DNA from: Rebecca billardiae RCC1528
Lineage: Eukaryota; Haptophyta
Assembly (NCBI GenBank): GCA_965240325.2
Contig: OZ251228.1
Span: forward strand, 1,240,001-1,304,000
Reading direction: 5' to 3'
DNA length: 64,000 nt
A program made the translations under genes and the position numbers. Positions 31,559 to 41,913 of this stretch are shown piece after piece (positions within the stretch are counted from its first letter, which is position 1; every line of letters begins with the position of its first letter). Below the pieces are notes generated by a model. That model saw only the letters and a list, made by a program, of their open reading frames with translations, was not told where the DNA came from and searched no databases.

Positions 31559-31708
31559 GCTCGCTGGATTCTTTTTCTCGGCCGAACGACGCTTTTTGCC
31601 TGCTGCATATTTTTGGTCGTGCCCAAAAAGACCTGTTGTAACGAACTAATAGGGAAATGACGAAGCTCCGCCGCGTTCCCACCACACACGAGCACGTTGA
31701 TACACACC
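31559..31708. promoter_or_regulatory. Compact bidirectional promoter (FKBP-CS / STPGR)
   Basis: Only 150 bp separates the two start codons. The centre holds CATATTTTTGGTCGTGCC followed by CAAAAAG (31607-31630), an inverted pair of TTTTGG-type motifs that could set start sites in both directions. Confidence 0.5.
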
Positions 31709-32716
31709 ATGCCGACGGCCGTCATGATGGCGCGGCGCCGCCCGCCGGAGCCCCAACCCAAGCCCCCGCCGCCCACCACGCCCTTCTCGTCGCCGTTTCA
31801 TCGCTACCCTTATGGCTTTCCAGCGCCACCGGGTCGCGAAAGCCCGGGGCCCGTGCAGTACACCCCGGCAAACAGCGGCGTTCGCGCTCGTCAGCCACGC
31901 GTGACGTTTCCGCGTGACGGTCGCAACAAGTACCTCGCGCACTCATTCCCGCACGACTATGTGCGGCCAGGGGGGATGGCCGCGTCGCACGTCGTGCGAG
32001 AACGACGCGCAAGCCCGTCGCCCACGTTCGACCCCCGGCGCACCATCAAAGGCTGCGCGTCAAGCGGCTCCCAGCGCACCCTCTCCCTATCCTCGACGAT
32101 GGAGACACCCGGGCCCGTCTACAGCGGCGATTACACGCGCCTTTCGCACCATCGCCGAGCGCGCCCTGGCTCGGCGTTCACGCGAGAGGATCGGCTCAAT
32201 CGCACGATGGCGCCCAGCGTCGATGGGCCGGGCCCAGGCGTGCAGGCTCCCTCACTTCGGCTCACCTCGCGCCGTCCGCGCTCGGCCATCATTGCCACCT
32301 CGAGCGCGCGCTCCTCGCTGCGCACACCCTCTCAGGCTGACGAGCCGGTGTGGCCGGGGCCTGGCTCCTACTACGCCGAGCCGATCGGCCCGCGCGTCTG
32401 CTCGCCTGTCCTCGGCTCCGCCAGCCGGCAGTACGCCTGCACCGTGCAGGACGTGACCAACCCCGGGGCGCGAGCGCGCGCATCGCCCGGGCCGGCCGCG
32501 TACCAACCCCACTACGAGGCGCGCCTCCGTACGTCGCCCGCGTGGACATGGTCGGCTCGACCCGCCGCTGAGACGCGGGAGGCGTGGGGCGCGCCGGGCG
32601 ACCCATTCGGCACGTCGGTGGACTCTGACAGCTCGCAGGCCTCGCGGCCGCGGACAGCGCAGGTGCGCACAGCCTCACACTCGCACAGCATGGCCGGGTC
32701 CAAATCCACCGACTAA
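31709..32716 (+). CDS. STPGR (sperm-tail PG-rich / ODF3-SHIPPO-like) repeat protein, 335 aa
   Basis: ATG at 31709 (caccATGCCG). The protein carries spaced PGPxxY motifs typical of STPGR repeats: SPGPVQYTP (about 45), TPGPVYSGDY (about 140), GPGPGVQAP (about 180), WPGPGSYYAEP (about 230) and SPGPAAYQPHY (about 275). It is basic and Ser/Pro-rich with no other domain. STPGR proteins are microtubule inner or outer-dense-fibre proteins of cilia and flagella, so it agrees with CC2D2A in this window. Number and order of repeats are by eye; flanking sequence is disordered. Confidence 0.8.
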   Translation: MPTAVMMARRRPPEPQPKPPPPTTPFSSPFHRYPYGFPAPPGRESPGPVQYTPANSGVRARQPRVTFPRDGRNKYLAHSFPHDYVRPGGMAASHVVRERRASPSPTFDPRRTIKGCASSGSQRTLSLSSTMETPGPVYSGDYTRLSHHRRARPGSAFTREDRLNRTMAPSVDGPGPGVQAPSLRLTSRRPRSAIIATSSARSSLRTPSQADEPVWPGPGSYYAEPIGPRVCSPVLGSASRQYACTVQDVTNPGARARASPGPAAYQPHYEARLRTSPAWTWSARPAAETREAWGAPGDPFGTSVDSDSSQASRPRTAQVRTASHSHSMAGSKSTD

Positions 32717-33790
32717 GCTACGAGTACTACTCGGTACTGGGCGCGTGCGATGCGGCTCGGAACCGATGCTTCATTGATGGCGGCCAACGTCGATTGCACG
32801 CACGCGCGTCACTACCCATCCGTCCTACTGGCGCCACGGCGGATCATCGACCGCTGCGCTGCAGGCTAGTGAACGGTCAACGGATCGATGCCGCGTGGAT
32901 GGCCGCACGAGCCTGACCGGTGGCATCGTAGACCTAGTATTATGAGCGAGTCTCAGAATGGGACTGAGCCGGAACGTCCGTGTGTGGCTGACTGCAGTGG
33001 CACTCTCAGCCATGTCTGACCCGCGCGTCAGCCGAGCCGACTCTGCAGCGCCGCCCCGCGAAGCAGAATAAACAAATATAATTATAATAAGAGCAGGATC
33101 ATGACGACAGCCCGTCGCCCGTCGGACTCTCTCTCGACCAGTTTAACCGTCCGTGCGCGCCGAACTGTCGTAACCGTGGCTCCAGTGTCGTATTATTCGT
33201 AACCGTAGTCCGTACTCACTCTCACAGTGTCCGAGCGACAGACAGCAGTCTGAACCGGCTCCCGCCGGAACTCATGACGCCTGTTGGCGTTACTCGCGCG
33301 TTAGTTAGTATATACACTCCCGCCGTTATTACCCAGCAGCTGAGTTAGAAAGATCGTCGACGACTCGCGCGGTGACGACTCGCGGCTGACAGTTGGTAAC
33401 ATACTGTTACATAATTAAGATATTCTAGACTCGTATCTAGTACGACTCAGTTAATATTACTACTATTATATATAAATTTTACAATTGAGCGATACATGAT
33501 CTGCGCTATCTGTCACTCGTATCGGCTGTCGGCCCGTCCGGCGGCAGCGTGACTCAGAGTCAGACAGATCGGTAACAGATGTCACAGAATGACAGATTGA
33601 ATGAGATTGACTCCGAGATGGCGCCGATAATAGTTACATATCGGAAATTCCGATATGTAACTATTAATAAATTGCGAATTCGTCGAATTCTAAGGCGCTG
33701 ATGCATGTATATCGTCGTAAGGTCAGACCTAGCTACGTAAATGGCATATCACAAATAGCAGTCGTTATCCCCGCCGGGCGAAACGAACCA
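32717..33790. other. Intergenic, AT-rich; contains a perfect palindrome
   Basis: About 1.07 kb without a supported gene; stretches of TA-rich sequence at 33415-33480. The only structured element is the palindrome at 33628-33666. Confidence 0.55.
33628..33666. repeat. 39-nt perfect palindrome
   Basis: Two 19-base arms (TAATAGTTACATATCGGAA and its complement) around a single central base. It lies about 125 bp beyond the 3' end of the minus-strand syntaxin gene. It could act as a transcription end or processing hairpin or be a MITE remnant. Confidence 0.85.
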
Positions 33791-34977
33791 TCAGTCGCCG
33801 CCGTGTCTAGCCTGCAGCGACTTCTTTGCGACCAGCACGACGGCCATGGCGCAACACAACACCAGCAGCAGGTAGATGCACAGCATCACCTTCGAATTCT
33901 TCTGGTACTCATTGGCCTTGACGAGCTCGCCCACCGCCCCGGAGATCTTCTCTGACGCCTGCTCGATGTTATAGTCGATGCGGTCGAGCACCGTGCCCTG
34001 GTCGATCACGAGCACGTGGATCTCCTTGAAGATCTCCTGCAGCTCAACCACGCTCGTCATGATCTGCTCGACCGCCGCGTTGCGCTCGGCGATCTGGCGC
34101 TCGTTGTTGTCGAGCACTTGCATCTGCTCGTGGTCGAAGCGCGGATCGAGGATCCTCTCTGCCTCGGCCGTGATGCTCGCCGCGCTCACGTCGCCAATGT
34201 CGATGGCCACGTCGTCCCCGGCCTTCTGCCCCTGTAGCTCTGCGCGCGCGAGCGGTCGGCGAGGCGCGGGGCGCACCACGCGCGCGCGCACGGACTCAGC
34301 GCGCGGCCCACGTCGACGGGGCGCGGGGCGCGCCGCGCGCACTGTTCAGGTAGTTCTTTTGCTTCCTGCGGAACTGGAAGTGCAGCTCCTGCAGCTGCGT
34401 GGCGCTCGTCGCCAGGATGTTCTTCCGAACCATCGCGTCCGAGCTCTCCGGGTCTGCCTGTTTGTTCTCGGCCGAGAGCTGCTTCATGCGCTTCTCGCAT
34501 TGCTTGAAGAGCTGCGTCAGCTCGACCGTCATGCGCTGGATGCGGTCCTCCTTGTCATCCTCGTCGTTGAAGCCGGGCAGCAGGTGCCGGCCATGATCCT
34601 GCGTCAGCTCAGAGACTGGGGAGCACGGAGCGCGCCGGAGTGGCCAAGGTGAGTGGGTGCCAGCACCGGCTCGGATGGGCGCGCGGGCGCAGTCCGCCGA
34701 ACACGTGCGCGCGTGGCTGCCGCGTGCGCGTACGCTTCGTGCGGATACTGCCCATGTCGCGGTTGAGCTCGTCCACGACCGCCACCCACAGCGGCGGGAC
34801 TGTGATGCTGCACGCGTTCTCGCACGACGACGCGTCGTCGTCGCTCATGCCCGGCTGCTTGAGCAGGCTACGATCGACCTTCATGTCCTTCAGCTCGATC
34901 GCCTTGTGAGACCGCCGATTGCCGCGTAGCCTCTCCCGCTGCGCAATGAACTCGCGCGTGCGCGAGCGACTCGCCAT
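33791..34977 (-). CDS. STX16: Syntaxin-16 / Tlg2-type Qa-SNARE, about 321 aa
   Basis: Three exons on the minus strand: 34977-34734, 34615-34343, 34239-33791; GT-AG, phases close. The first junction rebuilds GSIRTK | LSELTQDHGRHLLPGF, equivalent to the Habc start of syntaxin 16. The N-terminal PPLWVAVVDELNRD matches its conserved PPxWxxxxDE motif. The SNARE domain is at about residues 225-285: QIAERNAAVEQIMTSVVELQ, then IFKEIHVLVIDQGTVLDRID with the zero-layer Gln in DQG. A C-terminal anchor YLLLVLCCAMAVVLVA is followed by a short luminal tail. This protein drives endosome-to-trans-Golgi fusion. Length agrees with the family (about 300-400). Confidence 0.9.
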
Positions 34978-35420
34978 GGCGGACGAGTCGATCTGCAGCG
35001 CGGAGATGTTGCGCGGCGGACGCGGCCGGACCGCGCGCCGCCCGGACGGGGACGTGAAAATGCAGGCGCGGAAGAAAATCACGACGACGGAAAAGGAGCA
35101 GCACGGCAGGTCAAAATGTGGCTGCGCTGCGCTCAGCCGCTCACGCTGACACCGTGTCACAACTTTGGGCAGGCGCCGTCGGAAGGCTGCATACTATGTA
35201 GCCTCAGCGCGGTGCCCTCTGATCACTCGCACCGATGGTTAGCCGTACGTAGTGCACGCGACGCGAGGCTGCACGACGAGCCCCTGGCCTTTTACCATGC
35301 GCACACGTAGGTCTCGCAGGATTGTTTGAACACACCCAAAAATCATTGTCAAAGGTATAGCCGCGCAAGGCCGCTGTTTGGGCAGCAGCGCTGCGGCGCA
35401 TTCGTGCACGTGCAGCGTGT
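34978..35420. other. Intergenic between syntaxin start and FNT 3' end
   Basis: About 440 bp; would contain the syntaxin-16 promoter and the FNT 3' UTR (both genes on the minus strand). No other feature. Confidence 0.5.
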
Positions 35421-36725
35421 TCAGTCGGCGCGCGCCAGGTTCGGCCTCCCCGCAGGCACGAACGTGAGCCCAGCCACCATCGCCGCGCCGCCGATCACGT
35501 TGCCCATGGCCGCCGGCAGCAGGTTGCCCAGCAGGAAATCGCCGACGCTCACGGGCGCACCGAGCAGCATCCCATTCGGGATGATGAACATGTTGGCCAC
35601 GCAGTGCTCGAAGCCGGAGCACACGAAGGCCATCGTGGGGAACCACAGCGCGATCGCCTTCCCTGGCACACCGTGCGACGCCGTCGCCGTCCAGACCGCG
35701 AGGCACACCAGCCAGTTCGCACCGATGCCGCGCAGGAGCGTCGGCAGATACGAATGTGCCTGCGCCGGCCGGGGACGCGTCGAGCGCAGGCGCACGCGTG
35801 GAGCGCGCGGCCGGTGAGGAAGGCTGCGAGGGGCGCGGGGGCGTGCGCGGGCGTCGGCGCGCGAACGCATGGCCGCATGGCGCTCAGCAGGCACACACCG
35901 TCTTCTTCGCGGCGATGAGCGTGGCCAGGTGCGCCTGGGCGGGGGAGCTCAGCAGGTCCGTGCCGCGCACGAGCACCAGGGCGAAGAGGACCGAGCCGAG
36001 GAAGTTGCCCAGGAAGGAGCACGCCCAGTTGATGCCGACGTCGCGGGCGCTCACGGTGCCGGCGAGCCAGCCGGCGGTCATCTATCGCACACGCGCGCGG
36101 CAGCGGCGGCGCTGGCGTGAGCATGCGCGTGCATAGCAGGGTCCGTGCGCATGCGCGTGCACAGCGCACGCGCGAAATCCGCCAGCACCTTGGCGGCGTT
36201 GCCCGTGAAGAGCTCGGCCTGCATGAAGACCACGAGCATGAGGCCGAAGGGGAACACGGCTGCAAAGGCAAAGGCCTCAAGGCCCGGATCGCTAGCCGCG
36301 ATCGACGGCATCCCCCCGCCCACGGTGATCGCCAGGAGGCCTCCGAAGGAGAGATACGCGCCGGCCGCAAAGCCCTGCGCGACAATGGTCGCCGGGTGCA
36401 TCTCCGCCGACTTGCGGGCGCTCGTGGCGACGGCGACGTACGTCTCCGCAAGGCTCTTCATGCCCCCCGCTGAGCCCGGCGAGGGGTGCGCCGCGTTCAG
36501 ACGATCGATCGACTCCTTGAGCGCCGCGTGTGCGGCGAGCAGGATGTCGGTGTCCGATGGTCGGCGGCCGCGCGGCTTCTCGAGGTACGCACCGAGATCG
36601 GCGCTCATCGAGTGCACCCTGTGCCGCCCTGATGGCCGATCCGCCTCCGCGGTGTCCTCATTAGGCGGTGCGCCGCCGTCGGCGTGCCCGTCCTCCAACT
36701 TCGCGTACGTGTCGGCAGCCGACAT
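35421..36725 (-). CDS. Formate/nitrite transporter (FNT family), about 352 aa
   Basis: Three exons on the minus strand: 36725-36189, 36081-35899, 35759-35421; all phase 0, donors GTGCTG and GTGTGT. About 90 residues of hydrophilic N-terminus precede six TM helices. Family motifs: GFAAGAYLSFGGLLAITVGG, FMQAELFTGNAAK | MTAGWLAG, VGINWACSFLGNFLGS, RGIGANWLVCLAVW and GFEHCVANMF, then GNLLPAAMGNVIGGA. The first junction restores TGN-AK-MTAGWL as in other FNTs. Algal members (NAR1-like) move nitrite, formate or bicarbonate, often at the chloroplast envelope. The long N-terminus has no obvious transit peptide, so membrane and substrate are uncertain. Divergent from the radical-SAM-like gene (206 bp). 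Confidence 0.9.
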
Positions 36726-36931
36726 CCCACGTCCCAGTCGGGGTTGCTCGTCCAGGACAGCCTGTGACCTGATCTAGTGATACTTATCTAATAGGATCGG
36801 ATCTCATCATTGCCTATTGTTCAACGTACAATACCGCTTCGTTTTCGATGAAGTTTGAAGTTGCGAGCGGTCTTGACTCTTGCAGATGACGAAGTTTTGG
36901 TGCGCGGGATTCGGGATTCCCAAAAAGAATA
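36726..36931. promoter_or_regulatory. Divergent intergenic region (FNT / radical-SAM-like)
   Basis: 206 bp. CCCAAAAAGAAT lies at 36919-36930, ending just before the plus-strand ATG at 36932. Confidence 0.4.
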
Positions 36932-37669
36932 ATGGCTGCCGCGCGCGCAGCCGCAGCGATGGCGCCTCCGGGGATCGCCTACTGGGCCGCCGGCTACGCA
37001 CAGCTATACGTGGCCCTCACGAACCGGTGCCAGGCGAGGACGCTGCCGCAGACGCGCGGCCCGTCCTTTGGCATGCCCACCTTCACCCCGCTGCCCACCG
37101 GGTATGAGCCGGATGCGAACGCGGTCGGCGGGGCCATCTCGGCCGCGCTAGCGGCACGTGCGCCGGGCGCGAGCGAGCTGAGTGGCGTGTGCTTCGCTGG
37201 TCTGGGCGAGCCGCTGCTGCGCGCATCGACGCTCGTCGAAGTTGCATCCCGCCTGCGCGCCGCGCACGGGCCCGCGCTCGCCATTCGCGTGAACACCAAC
37301 GGACTGTGCGAGCCGCCGGACACGTGTGTGCGCACCGCGGAACAGCTCAAGGCGGCCGGCGTGACGCACGTGTCCGTTGCGTTCATGGCGGCGGATGCGA
37401 TCGCATACGACGCGCTGATGCGCCCCGACCCGACCGGCATTACGCAGAGCTTTGCCGGTGAGCCCGCCGACGCGGGCGGGCTGTGGGAGGCGACGCCGAG
37501 CAAGACAGCCTTCGAACGCGTATGTGCCTTTGTGGCCGCGGCCGCGGCGGTCGGGCTGGAGGTGGAGGCGACGGCAGTCACGGTGCCCGGCGTCGACCTC
37601 GGCGAGGCCGAGGCGCTGGCCTGGTCGCTCGGCGCCACGAGCTGGCGGGCGCGTTCGTTCCATGCGTAG
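36932..37669 (+). CDS. Radical-SAM-fold protein lacking the CX3CX2C cluster motif, 245 aa
   Basis: Single exon from ATG at 36932 (alternative ATG at 36959). The TIM-barrel landmarks are present: YVALTNRC at strand 1, SGVCFAGLGEPLL (GxGEPL, SAM-binding), AIRVNTNGL, LKAAGVTHVSVAF and GLEVEATAVTVPG. At the cluster site the sequence is NRCQARTLPQTRGPSF: only the first cysteine remains, with Thr and Gln where the second and third are expected. So a 4Fe-4S cluster and radical chemistry are unlikely by this motif. Nearest memory is of TatD-associated radical SAM proteins. The protein ends early (about 245 aa) and may lack the last barrel strands. Confidence 0.72.
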   Translation: MAAARAAAAMAPPGIAYWAAGYAQLYVALTNRCQARTLPQTRGPSFGMPTFTPLPTGYEPDANAVGGAISAALAARAPGASELSGVCFAGLGEPLLRASTLVEVASRLRAAHGPALAIRVNTNGLCEPPDTCVRTAEQLKAAGVTHVSVAFMAADAIAYDALMRPDPTGITQSFAGEPADAGGLWEATPSKTAFERVCAFVAAAAAVGLEVEATAVTVPGVDLGEAEALAWSLGATSWRARSFHA

Positions 37670-39042
37670 CGCCGCGCCAACAGCCAAGAGCGATGCCTGA
37701 ACGTCCGCCGGGGCCGCATCATCATCCTGATGACAGATGAGCGCGATGATGACGATCCTCGGTATCTGCTCCTCGGAGTCCATGTCCAAACGGTGAAATC
37801 ACAACGGTCGCGGTGACGGCAGGCGGACTCACGGAGCAGTGTCAGCGTCGGAGCCTCATCACTTGTAGACTCTGCAGACATGTCACATGAGAATAACAAT
37901 CTCATCCCGGTCGGGCCGTGCGATGACGGATGAGTAGACTCTTATGACTACGACTGTAGTCGTGATGAATCTGCACCGGGCCCACGGATCGAGTCGCGGG
38001 TCTCGCGGGACACTCGCGGGACACTGTCACTGACACTGACAGACGGCCGAGTCACTCGGGCGGCCGAGTGGCCGAGCGGCGAGTCGCCAGTCGGACCGTC
38101 GGGCGGCCGAGTGGCAGCGCCAGTCGGCCCGGACGACCGGCCCGAGTCACGGCCTCACCCGTCACCCGCCGGCGCCCCGGACCGCCGACTGACTCGTTAC
38201 ATAGTGGTCAGTCAGTCTCACTGTGTCTGTCTCACTCTCCGAGTCCGATGGCACAACACTCTCCAAGACTCAGGGCCAGGCGGGCGTATTCGTTGGCACC
38301 TCTCTCCACATTCAGTGCCTCTCCACTCATCAGAGTCTCCACTCTCCAGGACCAGGGATGGCGGAGACTCCGATCGGACTTCAGAGTGACACTGACAGCT
38401 AACAGTCAGAGTCAGACGGCCCTCGCCGTCACTTGGCGACTCGCCGGCCGCTCGGCCTCGGGCGGCGGAGGCTCGGCGGCCCGTCGCCGTCGGGCCGGCC
38501 CGAACCCGCGGGCCGCAGCAGACGCAGTGAAATGACCGCGTACAGTTTACTAAGAATAAGAGACGCACACAGCTCAGGCAGGCGAGTATGCCAGTTACTA
38601 GTTAGTGTAATCTGAGTGAGTTTTAGTGGGCCGCCAGTTAATAATGACAGTACGTGATGATATTTTTAAATAATATTATATATATGTAATTATTCAGTAC
38701 TGATCAGAGTACATACTACTACGACATGTCGTATACATATGTATATGCGCGCGTGCATCAGCAGCATATGAATGGCGACGATAGTCTAAGTCGGGCACGC
38801 CGCGGCCCGCGCGCTCGTGCACCGCACGTACCGCGTACGCCGGTACGGCCACGGGCGTCTCCACTGCAGCCGACAGGGTCCGCCATCGCCAGGAGGCGGG
38901 ACGCGGGCTGCGTTTCGAGTCAGGTGAGACGGCTGCTGGCTGCGGATCAGCTGCACGAGTGCGCACTCGGTCGGCTGCGCCAAGCGCCGCACAAAGCGCT
39001 CAGCGCGAAGGGTGGGTCGCATGAGACGTTGGCCAGCTAGGC
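37670..39042. other. Intergenic, no supported gene
   Basis: About 1.4 kb. 38040-38115 has imperfect repeats of CGGCCGAGTGG/CGAGTC; 38660-38700 is TA-rich. Open frames over 38070-38535 have no domain. Confidence 0.5.
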
Positions 39043-41913
39043 CTAGCACAACGATGGGTCGCACAGCGGCTTGTCGAGCACGCCGCCAAACAAGAGCTGC
39101 CGCGCGCTCGCGTGCCTCGACGAGTGCTGCGCGGTTCGCGGTGCGTCCGCACCCCCCAACCGCCGCGTGCTGCGCGTGTCCGGGCAGATGCAATCGAGCG
39201 GCCCGGTCGCGACGCTCTCGATGAGCCTGCGCAGCTTGAAGAGCGAGCCCTTGATCATGGGCTGTGCTGACGCCGCCACCACCGACTCCACCGCCAGCCC
39301 CTCAAAGAGCGCGGGCGGCTCGCCCTCCTCGTACCCGAACATGCGCTTGGTGAACTTCCTCAGCCCGAGGTTGGCGAAGTCGTCGAGGATTTGGAAGAAG
39401 CGCTTGGGCGTGATGTTGTCGCGCAGCACCGCCTTGGCGGCGTCGATCGACTCCTCGTCGGTCGCGGTGCCCGCAATCTGCGCGGACGCGGCGGCGGTGA
39501 CAGAGGGCGGAATGTAGGTGACAATGTCGAACGCGACCGAGCCGTCGGCCGGCCGGACATTCTCGATGGTCACGTACTCCGGGTCGATGTGCAGGTACGC
39601 GGCGATGTTCTCCTTGATGCCCGTGCGCATCTGCACCGTGAACTCCTGCACCGTGCCCAGGCTGATGGTGACAGTGACGACATAGCAAGTGCCGCCGGGC
39701 GGCGATGGCGGCGCCGGCGAGGGTGGCGGCGGCGGAGACGGCGGCGGCGATGGCGGCGGCGGCGAGGGTGGCGGCGAGGGTGGCGGCGAGGGTGGCGGCG
39801 ATGGCGGCGGCGAGGGCGGCGGCGATGGCGGCGGCGATGGCGGTGGCGATGGCGGTGGCGATGGCGGTGGCGGCGATGGCGGCGGTGATGGAGGCGGCGA
39901 TGGCGGTGGCGACGGCGGTGGGCTGGGCGGCGGCGAAGGTGGCGGCGATGGCGGCGGCGATGGAGGCGGACTTGGCGGAGGCGACGGCGGCGGCGATGGC
40001 GGTGGGGAGGGCGGGGGACTGGGTGGCGGCGGCGATGGCGGCGGCGATGGTGGCGGCGATGGCGGCGGCGACGGCGGCGGCGACGGCGGCGGCGACGGCG
40101 GCGGCGACGGCGGCGGCGACGGCGGCGGCGACGGCGGCGGCGACGGCGGCGGCGACGGCGGCGGCGACGGTGGTGGGGACGGCGGCGGCGACGGCGGTGG
40201 GGATGGTGGCGGCGACGGCGGCGGCGTCGGCGGTGGCGATGGCGGCGGGCTGGGCGGCGGCGAAGGTGGCGGCGAAGGTGGTGGCGAAGGTGGTGGGCTT
40301 GGCGGCGGCGATGGCGGCGGCGATGGCGGCGGCGATGGCGGCGGCGATGGCGGCGGACTGGGTGGCGGCGGCGATGGCGGCGGCGATGGCGGCGGCGATG
40401 GCGGCGGCGATGGCGGCGGCGACGGCGGCGGCGTCGGCGGCGGCGATGGCGGCGGCGATGGCGGCGGCGATGGCGGCGGCGTCGGCGGCGGCGATGGCGG
40501 CGGCGATGGCGGCGGCGTCGGCGGCGGCGATGGCGGCGGCGATGGCGGCGGCGATGGCGGCGGCGATGGCGGCGTCGGCGGCGGCGATGGGGGCGGCGAT
40601 GGGGGCGGCGGCGATGGCGGAGGCGAAGGCGGCGGCGAAGGCGGCGGCGAAGGCGGCGGCGAAGGCGGCGGCGAAGGCGGCGGCGGCGATGGCGGCGGCG
40701 ATGGCGGCGGCGACGGCGGCGGCGATGGCGGCGGCGACGGCGGCGGCGACGGCGGCGGCGACGGCGGCGGCGACGGCGGCGGCGACGGCGGGGGCGACGG
40801 CGGCGGCGACGGCGGGGGCGTCGGCGGCGGCGATGGCGGCGGCGAAGGCGGCGGCGGCGATGGCGGCGGCGACGGTGGCGGCGATGGCGGCGGCGACGGC
40901 GGCGGCGACGGCGGCGGCGACGGCGGCGGCGACGGCGGCGGCGACGGCGGCGGCGACGGCGGCGGCGACGGCGGCGGCGACGGAGGCGGCGGCGAAGGCG
41001 GCGGCGAAGGCGGCGGCGAAGGCGGCAGCGAAGGCGGCGGCGAAGGCGGGGGTGAGGGCGGCGGCGGCGAAGGCGGCGGCGAAGGCGGGGGTGAGGGCGG
41101 CGGCGTGGGCGCCTGCAGCCGACGGCCTCGGCGCGGGGCACTCTCCACCTCAGCCAGCGCGGCCGCGTCCTGCTCAGCAGCCGCGTCAGCGAGCCGGCGG
41201 CTTTCGCTCGCCTCGCCACCGCCACTCGAGACTGCTGCGCGCGTGAAGAGCGTCTCGGGGAGGAGCGGGACGTCGCGGTTGGACATGACCCAGTTCTCCA
41301 CGTCCGCGATCTCCATGAGCAGCGCCTCCTTCGTCTCGCCGTTCACGATGCCGGCGTAATAGCCCCTGTCGTTGGCTGTGAGGCAAACTGCCGTCATGCC
41401 GTGCTTCAGGCCCTCCGGCAGGAAGCTGCCGCCGCTCGTCTCGAAGGTGCCGATGAGGCTCACGGCGAAGAGGAACTGGGTGACGACGTCGTTTCCTTGG
41501 TACACGAACAGGCCCGTGAGCCCCTTCAGCCCGTCCTCCTCCACCTCGGGGATGCCGCCAAAGAGCAGCTCGCGCGGCGCAGCCGACGAGCCGGCGCTGC
41601 TGCGCGTGAGCTTCGGCGCTTGGCCGAAGGGCTCGCCGACGGTGGTGAGCATCTGTGATGTGGCGTCGAGGCAGATCACCTCCCCCGCGCCGATGTCGTC
41701 CTCCGCCGTGTACGTCGCCGTCCACGAGATGTAACCGAGCCCGGCGACGCTGATCTCTGTCCCGGCCTCGAGGTTCACGAGGACCCACATGCACACCTGA
41801 TCGGGGTTCGATTCGGCGTTGAAGCCGATGATCGCCACATCGCCAGGGCTGAGTACGGACGCGCCGGCGAGCGCCAGCCCGCACAGCAGCACCGCGAGCG
41901 CGCGCAGCATCAC
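39043..41913 (-). CDS. Pherophorin/extensin-like secreted (SPPP)n protein, 956 aa
   Basis: Single ORF. Signal peptide MMLRALAVLLCGLALAGA. Residues about 20-260 form a folded domain beginning SVLSPGDVAIIGFNAESNPD and containing MWVLVNLEAGTEISVAGLGY, reminiscent of secreted LTD-like beta-sandwich domains in bacteria and algae. From about 268 to 738 it is almost pure SPPP/TPPP repeat, a substrate for prolyl hydroxylation and arabinosylation. Residues about 740-956 form a second folded domain (CYVVTVTISLGTVQEF, then GIKENIAAYLHIDPEYVTI), similar to the adhesion-like domains of algal surface proteins. It ends with CDPSLC. A role in extracellular matrix or scale adhesion is likely. Repeat copy number should vary between strains. 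Confidence 0.8.
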   Translation of the reverse strand: MMLRALAVLLCGLALAGASVLSPGDVAIIGFNAESNPDQVCMWVLVNLEAGTEISVAGLGYISWTATYTAEDDIGAGEVICLDATSQMLTTVGEPFGQAPKLTRSSAGSSAAPRELLFGGIPEVEEDGLKGLTGLFVYQGNDVVTQFLFAVSLIGTFETSGGSFLPEGLKHGMTAVCLTANDRGYYAGIVNGETKEALLMEIADVENWVMSNRDVPLLPETLFTRAAVSSGGGEASESRRLADAAAEQDAAALAEVESAPRRGRRLQAPTPPPSPPPSPPPSPPPPSPPPSPPPSLPPSPPPSPPPSPPPPSPPPSPPPSPPPSPPPSPPPSPPPSPPPSPPPSPPPSPPPSPPPPSPPPSPPPTPPPSPPPSPPPSPPPSPPPSPPPSPPPSPPPSPPPSPPPSPPPSPPPPSPPPSPPPSPPPSPPPSPPPSPPPPSPPPSPPPTPPSPPPSPPPSPPPSPPPTPPPSPPPSPPPTPPPSPPPSPPPSPPPTPPPSPPPSPPPSPPPSPPPSPPPPSPPPSPPPSPPPSPPPSPPPSPPPSPPPSPPPSPPPSPPPSPPPTPPPSPPPSPPPSPPPSPPPSPPPSPPPSPPPSPPPSPPPSPPPSPPPSPPPSPPPSPPPSPPPSPPPPSPPPSPPPSPPPSPPPSPPPSPPPSPPPSPPPSPPPSPPPSPPPSPPPSPPPPSPPPSPPPSPPPSPPPSPPPSPPPSPPPSPPPSPPPPSPPPSPPPPPSPAPPSPPGGTCYVVTVTISLGTVQEFTVQMRTGIKENIAAYLHIDPEYVTIENVRPADGSVAFDIVTYIPPSVTAAASAQIAGTATDEESIDAAKAVLRDNITPKRFFQILDDFANLGLRKFTKRMFGYEEGEPPALFEGLAVESVVAASAQPMIKGSLFKLRRLIESVATGPLDCICPDTRSTRRLGGADAPRTAQHSSRHASARQLLFGGVLDKPLCDPSLC
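39700..41110. repeat. 12-bp-period coding minisatellite encoding SPPP
   Basis: About 1.4 kb of GGCGGCGATGGC-type units (plus strand) with GGCGACGGCGGC, GGCGAAGGC, GGCGTC and GGGGGC variants. Variant blocks are clustered, which suggests local unit duplication. Both strands stay open over the array. Confidence 0.95.

Noticed and set aside
39700-41110. Possible CRISPR array
   Set aside because: Regular repeats but no unique spacers; coding minisatellite in a eukaryote.
39689-41359. Plus-strand 556-codon Gly/Asp-rich ORF
   Set aside because: Antisense to the SPPP minisatellite; pure 12-bp repeat on both strands. The minus frame has signal peptide and folded domains.
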